Below, piece after piece: positions 34,101 to 45,553 of a DNA stretch of 64,000 nt; positions within the stretch are counted from its first letter, which is position 1, and each line of letters opens with the position of its first letter. The stretch is from Phytopythium helicoides. Lineage: Eukaryota > Oomycota > Peronosporomycetes > Pythiales > Pythiaceae. The notes below the pieces were generated by a model. It was not told the origin of the DNA. It saw only the letters and a list, made by a program, of their open reading frames with translations, and ran no database searches. Location: contig JANFNE010000061.1 in assembly GCA_024867545.1 (NCBI GenBank), positions 124,001 to 188,000 on the forward strand, in the 5' to 3' direction. Made by a program: the position numbers and the translations under genes.

Positions 34101-35414
34101 TCACTTGTACACTAGCTGTCGAACAGTGCGCATCATCACATCCTCCCAATTTCCCACCCCTTCTTGCATGTCGTGCATGGTTCCAGGTGGCAAGGTGACA
34201 CCGGACGATCGCAGCTTGAGCTGGCAAACCCTCGTGATGACAACAATTGTCTCCTCTCCCAAAGTATTCAATGCTGGACGCTTCATTTCTCGAATCGTCA
34301 TGGCTCCTGTAACATCAATTCGCACTCGATCCTGAGGACAGTACGGATAGAGCTCATCTTTGTCGACGTAGTCCGCCGTGTACAGTCCGTATGCTCCACC
34401 GCCCGAGTCTGTTGCCTTGAAGAATTCTGTATACATGACCTTGTTCATCTCGAGCTGCACTCCGTTATGGAGAGCAGAAACTAGCCGAAGCTGCACAATT
34501 CCCTTTCCAGCAGTCTCATCGTTCTCGCGGATCGTTACATCTCCCAGCATTTCAGTCAGCCAGATCTCCATGTTGCTGAAATAGTGGGTCAGCGCGTCGT
34601 ACACCTTTCGCGCATCAGACACTCCCTCGTACGGAGTGATGTCGAAGCGCAACGCGCAAAAGTCCCCTTGAGGCGTTGCGAACCGCGTGTGCTCCGCAAA
34701 TGTGCGCATGGGGTCGAGGAACCGCGAGCGCTCTCTCAGGTATTCCTGCGCAGCACGCATCTTTTGATCTTTGAGTGCAGCAAGCGTGGCTCGGCGCTCG
34801 TCATGGTCTGTGCCGAGGTAGATCCACATCTCGAACGGTAGATGCTCTTGTCCAGTCTGCCACCAATGCACCGGTGCTGTCAGCAACGTAGCATCATCAA
34901 TTCATCCACCACAAGCACGAACCACGTATCCCGAGAGCGCCGAGTGCACGCTGACGAGCGACATCTCCTGTCGACGTGTGATGCTGCGCACATCTTTCTC
35001 CGTCATGACTGCCTTGAATTCTTCCTCTTCTTCTGGCGCGCGTGGTCTGCTCGCTGGCGCTTGAGCTCCACTAACTGCGCCTCGAGCGCCTCAATGTTCC
35101 CTCTCCAACCGCAGCTTCTCCTCCTTGGTCGAGACACCATTCAGCACGGATCAACTAGACCTCCGTCAAACAACAACGGTTCACCTTGCGAATGGCGTAC
35201 GTCGCCTTCTTCTTTCGCTTCAGCGGGTTTCGCATCGCGTCCGCCCCGTCAGGCGACTCCTGCCGCGTCAGGTCTCCGCTTCCACTGGCGCTGCCATCTC
35301 GGCCGAGGCGCCAGAAGACGTGGCGAACGACGAAGGTGAAGGCTGAGATGCGACCGCAGCAGGAGATGTGTCGCGGTGGTCGCTCGAGTCGTCGGAAGAG
35401 CTGCTCGTCCCCAT
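34101..35414 (-). CDS. M96-like family protein, copy 19 (frame-broken)
   Basis: Recognisable exons 35414-35185, 35123-34923 and 34856-34101 (complement). Exon 3 is intact (252 codons including stop, FLDPMRTF, QGDFCALRFDI, YVDKDELYPYCP). Exon 2 begins EEKLRLERE and ends RRQEMSLVSVHSALSGYV in one frame, but the coiled coil between (IEALEAQLVELKRQRA) is in another, with a TGA at 35093-35091: a compensating pair of single-base shifts near 35096 and 35020-35035. In exon 1 the Ser-rich leader (MGTSSSSDDSSDHRD) and the signature (KKKATYAIRK) are also in different frames. Either a decaying gene or consensus errors. Confidence 0.65.
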
Positions 35415-35517
35415 TGCACGCGGTGGTTCTCAACGCAGTTTGACGTGAGCTGTCAGTTCGATTGTGTGTATTGTTGCGACTCGCTAATGTGATGCACATC
35501 ATGCACATCGTGGCTAG

Positions 35518-36967
35518 TTAGTTCCCTGGACCGCGCGCCTCCACGGGCCACACGTGCTCGACGATGCCGTTGCGATACCCGACGATGAAGTCGTACATGT
35601 TGACGGTCGGATCGCAGTGGCCAGGCGTCAGCAGTAGCTTCTGCCCGAGCGAGGGCATTGGGATTTCGGACTCGGCCGTCGGCACGAGGATGCCATGCTC
35701 GTCACCGCCGGGCTGGTACTCGAGTGGAGGCAGCGCGTTTGGGTCGATGGACGAGTACACAAGCGGTGGGCCCGAGTCCAGAGACACAGCCTTCATGCCA
35801 GCGTCCACGACAGCTCGAGGGGCTGACGTGTTCGTGCTCATGACGGTTGTAAGCACAAACAGACTTTGCTCCCACTGGCGCACTGCGAGCATCGAGCTGG
35901 ATGTCAGCACTCCGTCACCATGGACCTAATCTCTCTCTCTCTCTCTCTCTCTGTTACTCACCTAGATGCCCGCTCTTGTCGAGATTGCGAGCGTAGTCGG
36001 CATCGTTGAACAGGTACGAGCCGGGCTGCACCTCGGTGAAGACGCCACTGGCGGCCTTCGAACAGATACGTGCCGGTCCCTCCGCCAGTCACGACTTCGC
36101 AAATGAGCCCTTCCTTGACGAATGCATCGCGCACCTGACGCGCCTTGGACGCAACTGAGCGAATCACACCTTCCTTTTCGCTATAGTCGCGAATGTGCTG
36201 CGCCGCACCATGGTACGCCTGGATACCGCGAAGCTCTAGCCCCGAGCTCGTCGAGATGCGGTGAGCGAGTGCGACGGCCTCCTCGATCGAGTCGACGCCG
36301 CAGCGGTTCTGCCCCACGTTCACATCCACGAGGCGCGCGGAATACTATCCCCAAGCGTAGTAGCAATAAGGCTTGCCTGTGCTACCGAGTCGGCGTTGTC
36401 GAACACGAGCGTGACGTTGGCTCCAGCCTTCGCCAGCACAGCCATCCGCTCGAACCGATCGGGTCCAAAGACCTCATTGCTCAGCAGCAGGTCGGTGATC
36501 CCGCCGGCAAACATGGCCTCAGCCTCGCCCACCTTCTGACAGCACAGACCCGCAGCACGTGACAGCCGCATCTGCACGCGACCGATGGCTGAGCTCTTGT
36601 GCGCCTTGGCATGCGGACGGATGGCCACCTTAGGTGTCGACTGCAATGACTTGGGCAGCGCTGCCAAGTTCTTCTCCATCTGTCGACCCACCTCCACACC
36701 GTTAGATTCATGGATGCTACCACAGCAGTGTTGCATCCCATTGCAACGCACCGCGTCGAGGTCGACGACCAAGCACGGCGTCTCGAGCGAGTGAAGCGAG
36801 TCGCCCACGTTCCCCGGCCGACGCCGCGACACTTGAGCCTCCAGTGACCTCGGGAGCGCAACTGACGCCGCCGCAAAGTGTCGACGCGCGTGTTTTGCAG
36901 CGATTGCAGCCACCGCAGCGGCCGCAGCGGCCGTCACCGCCACCGACGCAGCGCTCGACCGCATCAT
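35518..36967 (-). CDS. D-serine dehydratase / D-threonine aldolase-like PLP enzyme (frame-broken)
   Basis: Exons 36967-35962 and 35909-35518 (complement), about 465 residues if two frame breaks are ignored. Alanine-racemase-type N-terminal barrel with ETPCLVVDLDAV and the PLP-lysine motif RPHAKAHK; C-terminal D-serine dehydratase-like domain with the zinc-ligand motif PGHCDPT near the end. Known family members deaminate D-serine or cleave D-threonine with PLP and a metal; the exact substrate cannot be told. An Ala-rich hydrophobic leader (AAAAAAVAAIAAKHARR) suggests membrane or organelle targeting. Breaks: near 36332-36342 (one base missing) and near 36051-36060 (one extra), which cancel. Divergent from BBS5, about 180 bp apart. 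Confidence 0.78.
35931..35952. repeat. CT dinucleotide microsatellite in an intron
   Basis: Eleven CT units inside the 52-nt intron (35910-35961) of the PLP-enzyme gene, so the repeat makes up almost half of the intron. Confidence 0.85.
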
Positions 36968-37144
36968 AGTTGTCGACTTGGATACTGACTGGAGCTCTTC
37001 AAGCCAGTGGTATCCCTTGGTGTGGTCCACATATCATCAGGTTGAAGTTGAAAGGTAGCCATTCGAGCTCTTCTTGGCGTCGTTTCGAGTCCTGCGTGGC
37101 GCGTTGGCTCGTTGCGCCGGCCGCTTGGGGGAGAAGCAGCGAAA

Positions 37145-38191
37145 ATGGCGATGGAGATCAAGGCAACGCCCGAGTCGCTGACGTGGCAGGACCGCGAGAT
37201 TCGTTTTGATGTCCCGGCGGCAGCCATGCAGCTACGCAAGGGCGAAGTGACCATCGACGCCATCAACTCGGTTGAGGACACTAAGGGCAACAACGGCGAG
37301 CGCGGGTCACTAGAGATCACCAACTTGCGGCTGCTCTGGGCATCGCACAAGTCGGTACGCACGAACCTCAGCATCGGCTACAATTGTGTGCAGACCATCA
37401 AGATCCGCACGGCCACGTCCAAGCTGCGCGGCAACACGCAGGCGCTCTACATCATGACCAAGTACGCCAACAGCCGCTTCGAGTTCATCTTCACCAGTCT
37501 CGTCAAGGCAAGTCCGCGGCTATTCACGACCGTGCAGGCTGTCTTCCGCTCCTACGAGACCACCAAGCTGTACCGCGAGCTGAAGCTGCGCGGAGCTATC
37601 ATCAAGGAAAAAGAGCTCCTCTTGTTGCCACACGAGCAGGTCTACACGCGGCTCAACGGTGTCTGGAACTTGTCGTCCGACCAGGGAAACCTTGGAACCT
37701 TCTTCGTCACCAATGTGCGCGTCGTGTGGCATGCCAATCTCGCCGAGAACTTCAACGTCAGCATCCCGTACATGCAGATCAATTCGGCTCGCATTCGGTC
37801 GTCCAAGTTTGGTCCAGCACTCGTAATCGAGACTTCGGTCGCCAGCGGCGGATACATCCTCGGATTCCGTGTGGATCCTGAAGAACGCCTACATGAGCTC
37901 TTCAAGGAGATCCAGAGTCTGCACACTGTGTTCTCCGCTAGCCCAATCTATGGCGTCGACTACGAGGTGGAGGACAAACCCGCCCATCTAGACGCGCTCA
38001 AGCAGCCACGCAAAATGGACGACGTCGAGATTGAAGAAGACCACGCGAGCTCGATGGATGCTTTTGCAGCGTACTATGCGGCGGTCAACAAGCACCAAGA
38101 CCGCCCGCCGGTGTACAATAAGGAGCTTGGGCTTGCTGTCGAGAGTCTGCCGGACGGGTTCTCCGTAGGTGATCTCTGGTATGTCAACTGA
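37145..38191 (+). CDS. BBS5: Bardet-Biedl syndrome 5 protein homologue
   Basis: Single exon, 348 residues, the usual length for BBS5. BBS5 is a subunit of the BBSome, the coat complex that moves membrane proteins in cilia and flagella, and its two PH-like domains bind phosphoinositides. Here they lie at about residues 15-140 ([22 protein letters not shown]) and 155-280 ([25 protein letters not shown]-type [15 protein letters not shown]). The C-terminus ([38 protein letters not shown]) is strongly conserved in the family. MAMEIK at 37145 is chosen as start; an upstream in-frame start-like codon exists at 37112. Presence fits an organism with flagellated zoospores. Confidence 0.93.
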   Translation: MAMEIKATPESLTWQDREIRFDVPAAAMQLRKGEVTIDAINSVEDTKGNNGERGSLEITNLRLLWASHKSVRTNLSIGYNCVQTIKIRTATSKLRGNTQALYIMTKYANSRFEFIFTSLVKASPRLFTTVQAVFRSYETTKLYRELKLRGAIIKEKELLLLPHEQVYTRLNGVWNLSSDQGNLGTFFVTNVRVVWHANLAENFNVSIPYMQINSARIRSSKFGPALVIETSVASGGYILGFRVDPEERLHELFKEIQSLHTVFSASPIYGVDYEVEDKPAHLDALKQPRKMDDVEIEEDHASSMDAFAAYYAAVNKHQDRPPVYNKELGLAVESLPDGFSVGDLWYVN

Positions 38192-38313
38192 CATCCTAAT
38201 GCGAGCGTGGAGTGCGGGATCAACTGCTTTTGCCTTTCATATTGTACACGATGTCTTTTCTACGCTTACGTCGATATTGCACTACACGTCCTACCATACA
38301 AAACAGAGAAACC

Positions 38314-40393
38314 CTAAAATGCAAGAGGCATTGGAGGTGCGCCGCTCTCTGATAGCATGAGCGCAGCTGACATCTCCGCTTTTTCTCGGCCGTTCAGACG
38401 GTGCCGTGTCTCGTCATCGCTGGCCTCTAGCTCAACGTGAGCTCCCCGAGAGTAGAGGTATCTCACCACGTCCACGTGCTCTCCACGCGCAGCCAACATA
38501 ATTGCCGTCCAGCCGTCCTTGTTGGCGGCATCGACATCCGCCTCGCCTGATTCCAGAAGCTTTTGCACGACCGAAAGATGGCCGTGTAGAGCAGCCGCTC
38601 GCAAAGCTTGCGACCGCCGCGTTCTCTGCGAGGTTGCCTCAGTGCACTTGCCGTCTGCAGACAAGAGGAAGCAAAGCACATCGAAGTGGCCGTGCGCGGC
38701 AGCAATAGTGAGTGCGGATCGACCGTCCAGACTCCGAGGAGCTTCAATCAGCAATCGTCGAGTAGCTTGGTCCTCCCCAGCAAAATCCATCAATGTCCGA
38801 ACAACATCGACATGACCGGAACTTACTGCACGGTGAAGCGCCTCGACGAGTTCCTCCTCACAGACTGCAGTACCATCTTGAAACTTGCTCAAAAGCTCCC
38901 GCACAACAAGAACGTGACCGCCTTCCGATGCAGCGATCAGTGGAGTGCGTCCATCGTTGTCCTTCGCTTGCGTATCGGCACCGAATGCCACAAGAGCACG
39001 CACAATAAGTTCGTGTCCATAGTAAGCAGCCAGAATGAGCGCCGTGTCCTGCTCATTCGAGCGAGCGTCCAAGTCAGCGGCGTTCGCGACTAACAAGTGC
39101 ATGCAAGACACATGTCCGTTCTCAGCGGCACACATAAGCGGCGTCCAGCCTTCGTCGTCAGCGACGTCAACGTCCGCACCAGCGTCGACGAGGGCTGCAA
39201 GCGCATCCAGCGAGCCGTGCAATGCAGCAACGTAGACAGCCGTGGCTCCGCCTTCTTTCCGGGCTTCCAAGAGTTTGCTGTCGACTGACAGCAAGTACTT
39301 GACGACTGCCGCATTGTTGGTCTTGGCTGCAGCCATGAGCGGAGTCCAGCCGTCCGCAGCCGTAAGGTCGGTACGCGCGCAGCCCGACTCGACGAGTGAC
39401 TGCACGCACTTTCACCTGACCCTCGAATGATGCGACGTACAGTGCAGAGCCGCCGCCTTTGTTGGTCGCGTCCACCTTGGCACCATTCACGATGAGCAGG
39501 TCTACAATAGTGTTGTGCCCGTTCTTGGCGGCGGCAATGAGTGGCGTCCAGCCGTCGGCGGAAGCCGCTTCGGTGTCCGCGCCAAGCTCAAGTAGCAGCT
39601 GCAGCGTGTCTATCTGCGCGTTGGCCGCTGCAACGCGAAGCGCAGTGTATCCCCTCGAGTCAGTAGCGTTGACCAGCGCAGTCGCTTGCTGCAGCATGCG
39701 ACCTTCGTCCACGACGGTCACCACCGCCTGCACGAGGAACTCGACGATGTGTTTGTGTCCTCTCTCGGACGCGCAAATCATGGCTGGAGCGAGCTTGTCG
39801 GGCAGCAGCGCCGCGTCTTCCTCTCTCAAGCACTGGATCGCGTGCACGGCGAGCGCGTCGACGACGTCGAGGTGTCCGTTGCGCGCTCCGAGCAGCAGCG
39901 CGGCGAGCGCCTTTGCCTGCTGCTCGTCCTTCGGCCGCTCGACCTCCCTCTCGCGCCGCAGCAGCACCTGCGCGGCCTCGAGGTGGCCCATCTCGGCCGC
40001 GGCCATGAGCGGCGAGCGCCCCGCGTGGTCCATTGCGTCCGTGTCGGCTCCGTGGTCCACGAGCAGCGCCACCACCTCGGCGTGGCCGTAGTAGGCTGCG
40101 AGCGCGAGCGCCGAGTCGCCGCCCTCGTCCGCGCGCGCGTCCAGCGCGGCCCCGTGGTCCACCAAGCAGCGCGCGACAGGCGCGTGGCCCTCGCTGGCCG
40201 CGCACATGAGCGGCGTCCAGCCCGACAGCGCGGCGGCGCGCGCGTCGACGTCTCCGCCGGCCTCGAGCAGCGCGCGCACGGCCGACAGCTCGCCCTTGGC
40301 CGCCGCCACGTTCAGCTCCGCGGCCATGAGGTCGTCGTGGGCGCGGAAAGGGAAATGGCGGCGCTGGGAGGCGCCCGCGCGCGAGGAAACCAC
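38314..40393 (-). CDS. ankyrin-repeat protein (one frame break)
   Basis: Single exon on the complement, about 692 residues (670 from an alternative ATG at 40327) if one extra base near 39403-39410 is ignored. I count about 18 ankyrin repeats with motifs such as GWTPLMCAASEGH and DGWTPLIAAAKNGH. Repeats 2-8 and 12-18 resemble each other in order, so the protein arose by internal duplication of a roughly ten-repeat unit. No other domain is seen; ankyrin repeats bind proteins, the partner is unknown. The break falls in repeat 9, where VASFEGQVKV and VQSLVESGC lie in adjacent frames. The 5' end is very GC-rich. Confidence 0.85.
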
Positions 40394-41990
40394 CCGCTAT
40401 ACGGCATGTCCTTGCGGCATATGATCGCACGACCGCGGCGCGTTTCTATAGTGGGGGGATCATTCGAGCCCTCTATAATCCCATGCGCTGTGTTGAAGAT
40501 GCCCCCGCCTGTCTCGCGACGGGGGAGAACACCCAGCATGTCAAGCCGCCGCTGTATGTAGATGCAAGGAGCGGAGGAAAAGCGTGGGACGCAGCCCCGT
40601 CGCCCCCTGCACGCCTGGGCTCACTCGTTTGACGCCGCCGACTGGCGATCCGATCTCGCAGCTGCGGCGGGAAGCGTCAGGCTTGAAGCTGCCGCGTGCA
40701 AGGAGCGTTAAACGCTGGGCAGCGCCGCCAAACGCTTGGTGTGCCGGTTGACTCATTCGCAGGCCATGGAGCGCACTTGCAGAGCGCCATCGCGGCTCAA
40801 GCGAGCGAGCGAGCGTGCAGCTATTGAGCTTGTTGACCAGCCGCGAGCAACATGCGATGGGCGGGCGTCAAGCGGGGGTTGTCGGTCGCTTGGCCGCTGC
40901 GCACGTCTTTGGGGCGGCACGGACGAGCAGGCGAGCTCGAGTGAGGTGACGAGGTGGCGGACCGAGCCCAGGGCTGGTCCGATAGGATATTTGTTCCAAG
41001 CAGCTGGTGGAGGTGGGAATCACCCACATGCCACTCAGCGTGACACAGCGTCTGGTGCAGTGCATGGAGAGCCCTCGCAGCCGCTGCTTCCCTTCCTCTC
41101 AAGCCCAAGGGAGTGCCACATGTCGGTGACGACCATCTCGTGCTGGGAATCTCATCTCGATTGGACATGCAAGCGCATTGGCGTCCTCGAGGCGCCGCAA
41201 AGACACGAAGTGCACGTCGGCCGACAGAACCGGGCTCGAACTGTGCTTTGGCAAGCTTCGACTGTGATCTTCGGCCGTTTATCACCGCGGGCTGCATTTC
41301 GCGCCCGCAGTAATTGGTGGCGACTGCCGCGTGGATAGGCGAGAAGGATCTGGAATTCACGTCATGGAGTGGGGCGGAGCGCACGCAAAACGGACGCTGT
41401 TCGCTGTTCAGCACTGACGCCTCAGTCCACGGGCGTGATCGTGGCTCGTCCGTGTCGGTCATGTGCGGCTTGCTAACTGGCGGCAGGAACTGGCGAGGTT
41501 GCGACGCATGGAGGTGTCGAGTGAGAGCAGCCACTTCGACATGGAGCATAAATCTCTTCGAGTCAATAGTCAGGTGAATTCTTGCAGGCTGTCCATGTAG
41601 ACGAGGACCCAGCGCAGACGGAGCCGAGTGGTTTTGCAGGAAAGCTTGAGGTGATAGGAAAACATGATGGAGAGTCTCCATGTGGTGTGAACTCTTTGTG
41701 AGCGAGGCGCATCTGCGCGCCAATGGATAGATTCCTGTGCGGCTGGGTTCGACGCGCTTTCCGCCTGACGACTTTGTGATCTCGATACGCTGCCATCTGG
41801 CCGCTCCATGATGATCACCGATTGTTATGGACACTGCGCTCGCTCAAAGTGGAGGTAGTCAAATCGATCGTCTATTTGGACTTTCACGAGAAATCTAAAC
41901 GAATCGTCTAGGATGCCAATCAACATGCAAAGAGGAGTCGAGTATAGCTGGTGGGTTGCGGGGACAACGCAGAGGAGCAACACGAAGATA
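40394..41990. other. gene-free interval
   Basis: About 1.6 kb. The longest open frame (40821-41834, minus strand) shows no domain, no family resemblance and a composition unlike neighbouring genes. I see no RNA gene or repeat. Confidence 0.55.
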
Positions 41991-43532
41991 TTAGACGATG
42001 CCCTGGGAGTTGTTCTCGCGCTTGGCACGGAACTCCTCCTGGATCTCGGCGTTCGTCTTGCCCGTCGTGTCGGGGACGAGGAAGTACACGAATGTGAGCG
42101 ATAGCGCGACGATGATGGCAAACGGCACGTAGGCCAGGTCGTCCAGCGCCGTCGAAATATATGGGTAGCCAACGCCGACAGCCAGATTGGCCAGCCACAT
42201 GAGGCCAACGCTGACGGAGGTGACAGTGGCGCGACCGTAGTCGGGGAAAATGTCGGCGATGAAAACCCACGAAAGCGGACCGAGGGTTCCGTTGAAGCCG
42301 ATCACAAAGATAGCCATGCACGCGACCGTAAGCATGGAGATCTCGTTGCTCAATGCAATGGTGATGCCAATTGCTGAGGCGAGCATGGCACTCAAGCCGA
42401 CGAGTAGCATGCGGCGGTTACCGAACCAGCGAGCCATCATCCCAGACACCAGGCACGGGAACGTGTTGACGATGCCGATGATGATGGCGCTCATACGGGG
42501 ATTCTTGAGACCAGCGCGTGCAAACATGTCGGACGAGTAGTAGAAGATGGTGTTGATACCTGTGAGCTTCTGCATGATGGCGAGCCCAACGACGATGAGG
42601 AACTGGAGACGCAACGTTGGCGAGAACAAGTCGCAGTACGACACACCGTTGCCATTCTTGATGCCAGTCGGGTTCGTAGCCTTATTCTTTGGCTCAATCC
42701 AAGCCAAAGCCGTGGTAGCGTGGTCCTCACCGTACAATTGAGTCAGCACAGAGATTGCATCTGCTTGGCGTCCATGAAGAAGCAACCACACGGGCGACTC
42801 GACCATCACAAATGGCGCCAACGACAGGAAGATGACCGCCAACACAATCGGGAAGGCAGCAATGATACGCCACCCATCCTCGAAGTCCAGGTAGTAGAAA
42901 GTGGTGTCGACAAACAGAATGCCGAGTGCGATGCCACTCTGGAGGATGGCGCCAAGCGGAGAGCGGAGGTGGGGCGGTGCAACTTCGTTGTTGTAGCTGC
43001 CGAGGTTGCCGGTTACAGCTCCTGAGGCAACACCGGCGATGAAGCGGCCCGACAACAAACTGCCACAGGTCGAAGGCTGTCGCCTGCACAATGGCTCCCG
43101 CGATGATGAAACCGCAAATGTACATGAGCGCGCGCTTACGACCGCACCGGTCTGCGATCTTGCCGACGAAAGAGAGCTCCGAACATGCCGCCAACAATCC
43201 AGGCGTTCACGACGAAGATCCAGTCGAGCTTGGTGTGGCCCTGGGAACATGATGCACGTGCCAGGAGCCACTGGGCGGGCGTTGCAGTCAGCGAGCTTGT
43301 TGAACTTGTAGAAGTTGAGTTGGGACGTGGACCAGCCATACTGGAGCGGCAAGAGGAGGCCCAGGAAGCAGCTCGAGTAGAGCATCCACGTGGGTTTGGG
43401 CGTAGTCGGGAGCGCCTTGGGCGTCTCGATGGCCTGGAACGGTAACACTCCCATCTCTTCGTTGACCGGAGAGGGCAGCTCCAATGGCGTTGACACCTTG
43501 GGGAAGGCGACATTCGACGGAGAAGCCGACAT
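41991..43532 (-). CDS. MFS sugar transporter (three frame breaks)
   Basis: Complement, single exon, about 512 residues when three single extra bases are ignored. Major facilitator superfamily, GLUT/sugar-porter type: twelve hydrophobic segments expected, QYGWSTSQLNF in TM1, GKIADRCGRKRAL (loop 2-3 signature), GRFIAGVASG, PVWLLLHGR in the central loop, QKLTGINTIFYYSSDMF in TM7, PLSWVFIADIF in TM10 and VPDTTGKTNAEI at the end, a variant of PETKGRTLEEI. It moves a sugar or polyol across a membrane with or without protons. Breaks near 43239-43246, 43168-43181 and 43045-43055 sum to three bases, so a frame stays open across all of them but encodes nonsense between. Confidence 0.87.
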   Translation of the reverse strand: MSASPSNVAFPKVSTPLELPSPVNEEMGVLPFQAIETPKALPTTPKPTWMLYSSCFLGLLLPLQYGWSTSQLNFYKFNKLADCNARPVAPGTCIMFPGPHQARLDLRRERLDCWRHVRSSLSSARSQTGAVVSARSCTFAVSSSREPLCRRQPSTCGSLLSGRFIAGVASGAVTGNLGSYNNEVAPPHLRSPLGAILQSGIALGILFVDTTFYYLDFEDGWRIIAAFPIVLAVIFLSLAPFVMVESPVWLLLHGRQADAISVLTQLYGEDHATTALAWIEPKNKATNPTGIKNGNGVSYCDLFSPTLRLQFLIVVGLAIMQKLTGINTIFYYSSDMFARAGLKNPRMSAIIIGIVNTFPCLVSGMMARWFGNRRMLLVGLSAMLASAIGITIALSNEISMLTVACMAIFVIGFNGTLGPLSWVFIADIFPDYGRATVTSVSVGLMWLANLAVGVGYPYISTALDDLAYVPFAIIVALSLTFVYFLVPDTTGKTNAEIQEEFRAKRENNSQGIV

Positions 43533-45553
43533 GGTTGGAAGGGAAGAACCGAGTACCCGAAAACGGGCGGTGGTGGAGAAGGGATCAATTGAATTGAAAG
43601 GCGACTTGAGCCATGAGAGGCGAATTCGTAAATGAGCTCGGATGCCAGAGCGCTTCCCGGCAGAGTCGAATGCCCAACGCTTCGAGTCTGCGAGCCCCGC
43701 GTTTCTGGCAGTTCTGAACTGGCGGTGCTTGGGACTCGCAGCGATGGGCGTCGTCCGCTTCGGGCCGAAACCGATCGATCATGGGAGGCCAGTGCGAGTC
43801 GCTTCTCGATGACAGGCACGCTCTCGCGCAGAAGATTTTCCCCGCTCGTCTCTGCCTCTCGAGTGCATTTCTACCAAGGAGACCAGTTCCGTCGGTGGCG
43901 ACCTTGAAGTCACTATGGTAACGAGGCGTCGCAGCGGCAAAAACACGGCAACGCCACATCGACCTGACCACCAGGCAGGCTATTCCAGAAGCGCTCCATT
44001 TGTATCGAAGCGGTAAGAACCGAAAGCGCGACCGCTGCCTGGGCTCCACCCCAAACTGAAGTAAAACGGACGAAAGAGGCTTTGGACGCTGAGGCAGATG
44101 GGCATCTTCAGAGACGCTCTCAGCAGTTGTGCCCATTGGGACGACTTGCTAGTGATGGCTCATGCGAGGGCTTCATCGTGCGAGCAGAGCTCCAGCCTCG
44201 ATTGAAGCCGCGCACCGCCGCAATGGCACGCACCGCCAAAATAATCAAAAACTAAAAGCAAGATTAACGCGGATACCGCCGCCGCGTTGTGTGTGTATAT
44301 GCGACGCCGCCTTTGGCGCTTATGGAGTGTCATTTTCAAATGCGGTAAGCGGGCCCGAACACGCCACGAGATTTTTCACCGCTGCTGCCTCCCGACAAAG
44401 ACGCGACGCCCACGCCTGGATCCTTTCGCAGCCCTCGTTCGATCGCTCGATGATTGATCGCTCATTCGAGCGAATTGGAAACGCCTGGGTTGACCGGCTG
44501 GCAGTTGCCTAGGCGCAGCTCCACGAGAGCGAAAGGAAAACGCGGGTGACGCCACCTGGAGGTGCCAGCGATACTCGGCGACGCGTGGCTGCAAACCTGA
44601 GCAAGCAACCACTCGAGAGGAGAGCTACGATTGCGTGGCTTTACGGACTAAAATCCGTTAGTAGAGTTGCATGCTGTCGAATGTTCAGCGCCAACCTGGG
44701 AGACCGAATGGCTTCGCATAGACATGGTGTCCGTCCGGCGTGCGACATACACCGGGGCAGTGAGCGCCACGGTCGCAGCCTTCAAGAATGGATGCACTCG
44801 CGACTTGTTGCAGTGCCCATGTCTCACGATCTGATAATGGCGTTCCGCGCGATGAGACGGAGCTGCGAGATATCATGAACCTGTGGCTTTCCATGCTCAC
44901 CGCGCATTGCAGCCGAGGTGTGCTTCGTTACAATGAGCACTGGCACCTCCAGAATGAAGTGAAGAGGCTGACGTTGCTGGTGTTCAGGCGTGACTGTAGT
45001 GCTGCTGGACTGGAAGGCGGTGGCATGGGCGTCCACGGTGCTTCGTTTGGCAGCGCTGCCCGACTCATTGCGACGCGAAGATGCCTGTAACTTTGTGTGA
45101 GCAGAAGCTGCGCGTGGTGAGCAGCGACATGGCTTGCTGTGCGAAGCGTCCGCCACTCTCTCTCTCGACCGAGGCAGCACTTTCCATCGCCACGCACCAA
45201 TGAAAAGACAGTCATATCATAGCTTTGCTGCGTGGACTCGCTTGCATTGTAACCTCGCTACATTGAAAACGAGAGCTTGGCACTCGGAATGCCGTTGCAT
45301 TGGACGCAGTAACCTGGTTGGACGCGAACAAACCCATTTGCTATCTCGGCAAACCCGACGAGCTACAACCAAAAGGAAAGCAGACATTGTAGGAGCACCA
45401 TGCCGTCAGTTGGAACGCATTTAGGAAAAGCTGCTTCCGTCTCCTGCATCTTGGGAACGAATGTGCTGTTGCCACCGCGTACAAATCCACCACGCGCGTA
45501 TAGGCGGCATTTGCTCGAGTGTATACTATACGTTTTTGGATCTTGAGAAGCTC
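43533..45553. other. gene-free interval
   Basis: About 2 kb. Only short open frames without recognisable motifs; GC-rich promoter-like DNA next to the transporter start. No RNA gene or transposon found by eye. Confidence 0.5.

Noticed and set aside
40821..41834. 337-residue open frame on the minus strand
   Set aside because: No domain, family motif or plausible composition; it spans promoter-like DNA upstream of the transporter and other frames are equally open there.
43533..45553. Possible small genes in the 2-kb gap
   Set aside because: Frames are short, overlap on several strands and show no codon or motif support.
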